From contig CAUYUJ010020726.1 in NCBI GenBank assembly GCA_963575745.1, positions 1,202,469 through 1,266,468 of the forward strand: a DNA stretch of 64,000 bases. Direction: 5' to 3'. This document shows, piece after piece, positions 62,690-64,000 of the stretch (position 1 is the stretch's first letter; the number at the start of each line of letters is the position of its first letter). A program made the position numbers and the translations under genes. The notes below the pieces were generated by a model. That model was not told where the DNA came from, did not search any database, and saw only the letters and a program-made list of their open reading frames with translations. The stretch is from Prorocentrum cordatum. Taxonomy: Eukaryota > Sar > Dinophyceae > Prorocentrales > Prorocentraceae.

Positions 62690-64000
62690 CCTAACCATCC
62701 GAACCGACATGGCATATTCTTGCGTTCTTCAGCCCCCCAACTGACCCGACAGCGGCCAATCGGCCAGTGGCACCACCAATGGATCCGGCTATGTTCCCCG
62801 ACTACTACGCGCAGACTACAGGGGTGCCTCGGGTCGGGAGCCAACCCGAAAACCCTTAGATCAAGGCAACCGCGGACGACTTTTGCAGGTCTCAGTTCAC
62901 GAGGGGCGCGGGATACGAAGCTGGCATTCCCGGCCGGGTACCGCACTACGGGCACATTGCGCCCCAAATGGACCAAGACGTCACTCCACGCGGTCCAGAG
63001 CTGACGTCCTCTGCATCGCCGGGAGAGCCGCGGCTTGAAATATTGGCCATGCATGAGGCGCAGCAGGCAAATCCCCTTGCGCAGCGCGCGCGCCAGCAGC
63101 GTAATCAGGCGCGGCAGGCGCGCGACATGATGAGTCGCCTGGGGCAACCCGCTATAGGTCTCTCAGCGCAGCTTGCTATGGGATTCGCAGCTGTGGGGCC
63201 ACCTGCTACCATGCCATTGAGCCACGCAGCCCCACCGAGCCGCTACGCAATGGGCGAAAACACATGTGGGTGGCAAGTGCGCACAAGGCCATCAGCTACA
63301 CCACCGATCATCAATGACGGTGACTTCACGAATTCTTCTATCTGTCGTAAGGAGTTTGCATACCTCGATAAGGTATGGAGGCTCCAACGCGGCCACATGT
63401 TTCGCGCAGCCTGTTAGGGCCGATTGGCTCAGTCACATGTGGGCCGACAGCTGGAGGGCGCCCCTCACGAGGCACCGTGCACCACATGCCGAGGCGTGGG
63501 ACTTATCCCAGCCGAGTTTCACAACGCCCTTGCGGGTGAGCAAGACGCCGAGAACCGACGCGAGGAGATACTCCGCGGGGCTAATGAACTGAGGGACCTT
63601 CGTGGAGAATTGAATAGGATCACGGCCACGATGGCGGGGTCTACAGCGCCAGCGGGGACGCCTGCGACTCCTGCGGGGCAACTTTCTGCACCGCCTTGCA
63701 TATGGCCAAACCCAGCAGCAGCGATGCCAACCGCAGACACGCAAATGCCGTTGATAGCTGAGCCAGCTGCCTCCGCAGGGACACCTGTTACATTGCCACC
63801 TGCGGGGTTGCCTGCAAATGAAGCGCGGCTCAAGACCATGGAAAGAGCTAACACGCCGCACGGCAGAATGCCGGGTAACCCGCTACGCTCGCGCCGGACT
63901 GACAGCCCAGTCAGCGCGCGCAGTGGCGCGCGTGCCATGTCCGAGCGTGACATGCTGCAGACGGCGCTGATAGTCAACGCGGACGGCCAGAATGCAGCGC
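62690..64000 (+). pseudogene. Polyprotein continuation with RING-like relic; runs off the window
   Basis: Frame readings include MDPAMFPDYYAQTTGVPRVG, LEILAMHEAQQANPLAQRAR, then ICRKEFAYLDKVWRLQRGHM and FRAAC. A TAG at 63415-63417 interrupts. The same frame resumes with GRLAQSHVGRQLEGAPHEAP, CTTCRG, and a helix (AEFHNALAGEQDAENRREEI; LRDLRGELNRITATM) that is open to the window end. Cys, GH, C and CTTC in this order look like a decayed RING-H2 finger in which one Cys is Arg (RGH in place of CGH). Confidence 0.4.

Larger units (their letters stand above)
58525..63815 (+). repeat. Family B hairpins: about 17 short GC stems, mostly GNRA-type loops
   Basis: Consensus GCGGG-GCAA-CCTGC (one G-T pair). 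GNRA-type loops: GCAA at 58525, 58696, 59410, 59907, 60358, 60711, 62298; GTAA at 59591 and 61971; GAAA at 60154. Other loops: GCAT 59619, GAAG 61456, GGTA 62148, GCCA 63193, GACG 63652, GACA 63775, GTTG 63802. Stem changes are compensatory: CCCGC opposite GCGGG at 59619, 59907 and 61456, and CCTGC opposite GCAGG at 59591 and 62148. In many copies the coding reading is AGQPA, but others are read as CRVTC, SRGNP or SRGIP in the same ORF. Confidence 0.88.

Overview
The window looks like nuclear DNA of a dinoflagellate, plausibly Prorocentrum-like; no species is asserted. The grounds are very GC-rich coding DNA, kilobases of trinucleotide and (CT)n/(GA)n microsatellites, short exons with GT-AG boundaries separated by microsatellite-filled introns, genes running in one direction, a divergent cytosine-5 DNA methyltransferase, and large degenerate retroelements. 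No bacterial operon, rRNA or tRNA gene was recognised.

Layout. 1-5.85 kb is almost entirely simple or tandem repeat. 5.86-9.1 kb holds a chain of short minus-strand exon candidates whose introns are GGA and ACG tracts. 10.67-14.44 kb is a two-exon minus-strand gene of unknown function with a nuclear-localisation-like signal (gene A). 17.14-20.06 kb is a two-exon minus-strand C5-methyltransferase-like gene (gene B) with all main motifs in order. An array of 31 palindromes with a 31-bp period (20.35-21.31 kb) starts 283 bp upstream of its start codon. 23.9-31.3 kb holds minus-strand exons of a transposase-like protein ending in a C4HC3 zinc finger (gene C). The spacers upstream of genes A and B share a duplicated module: a TATAG-rich decamer field followed by a GC block containing an AAATCGGCGC core.

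32.2-48.1 kb is a very large plus-strand non-LTR retroelement. It has a broken ORF1, a long middle reading frame with signal-peptide-like and transmembrane segments plus a Cys-rich cluster, and an intact 1810-aa ORF with endonuclease, reverse transcriptase, CCHC knuckle and RNase H. 48.4-52.9 kb again carries minus-strand exon candidates among microsatellites, so the retroelement may sit antisense inside an intron of a long minus-strand gene. 53-57 kb is a set of tandem and dispersed repeats. 57.5-64 kb is a frame-broken retroelement-like region with a Gag-type CCHC knuckle, a Tpt1/KptA-like domain and a RING-like relic; it runs off the right edge.

The most unusual observation is two unrelated families of short hairpins scattered through the two retroelements. 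Thirteen UUCA/UCCA-loop hairpins with a bulged C lie in the 32-48 kb element. About seventeen 5-bp hairpins, mostly with GNRA-type tetraloops, lie in the 58-64 kb element. Both keep their fold by compensatory changes and occur in different codon phases of the same frames, so conservation acts on the nucleic acid and not on a peptide.
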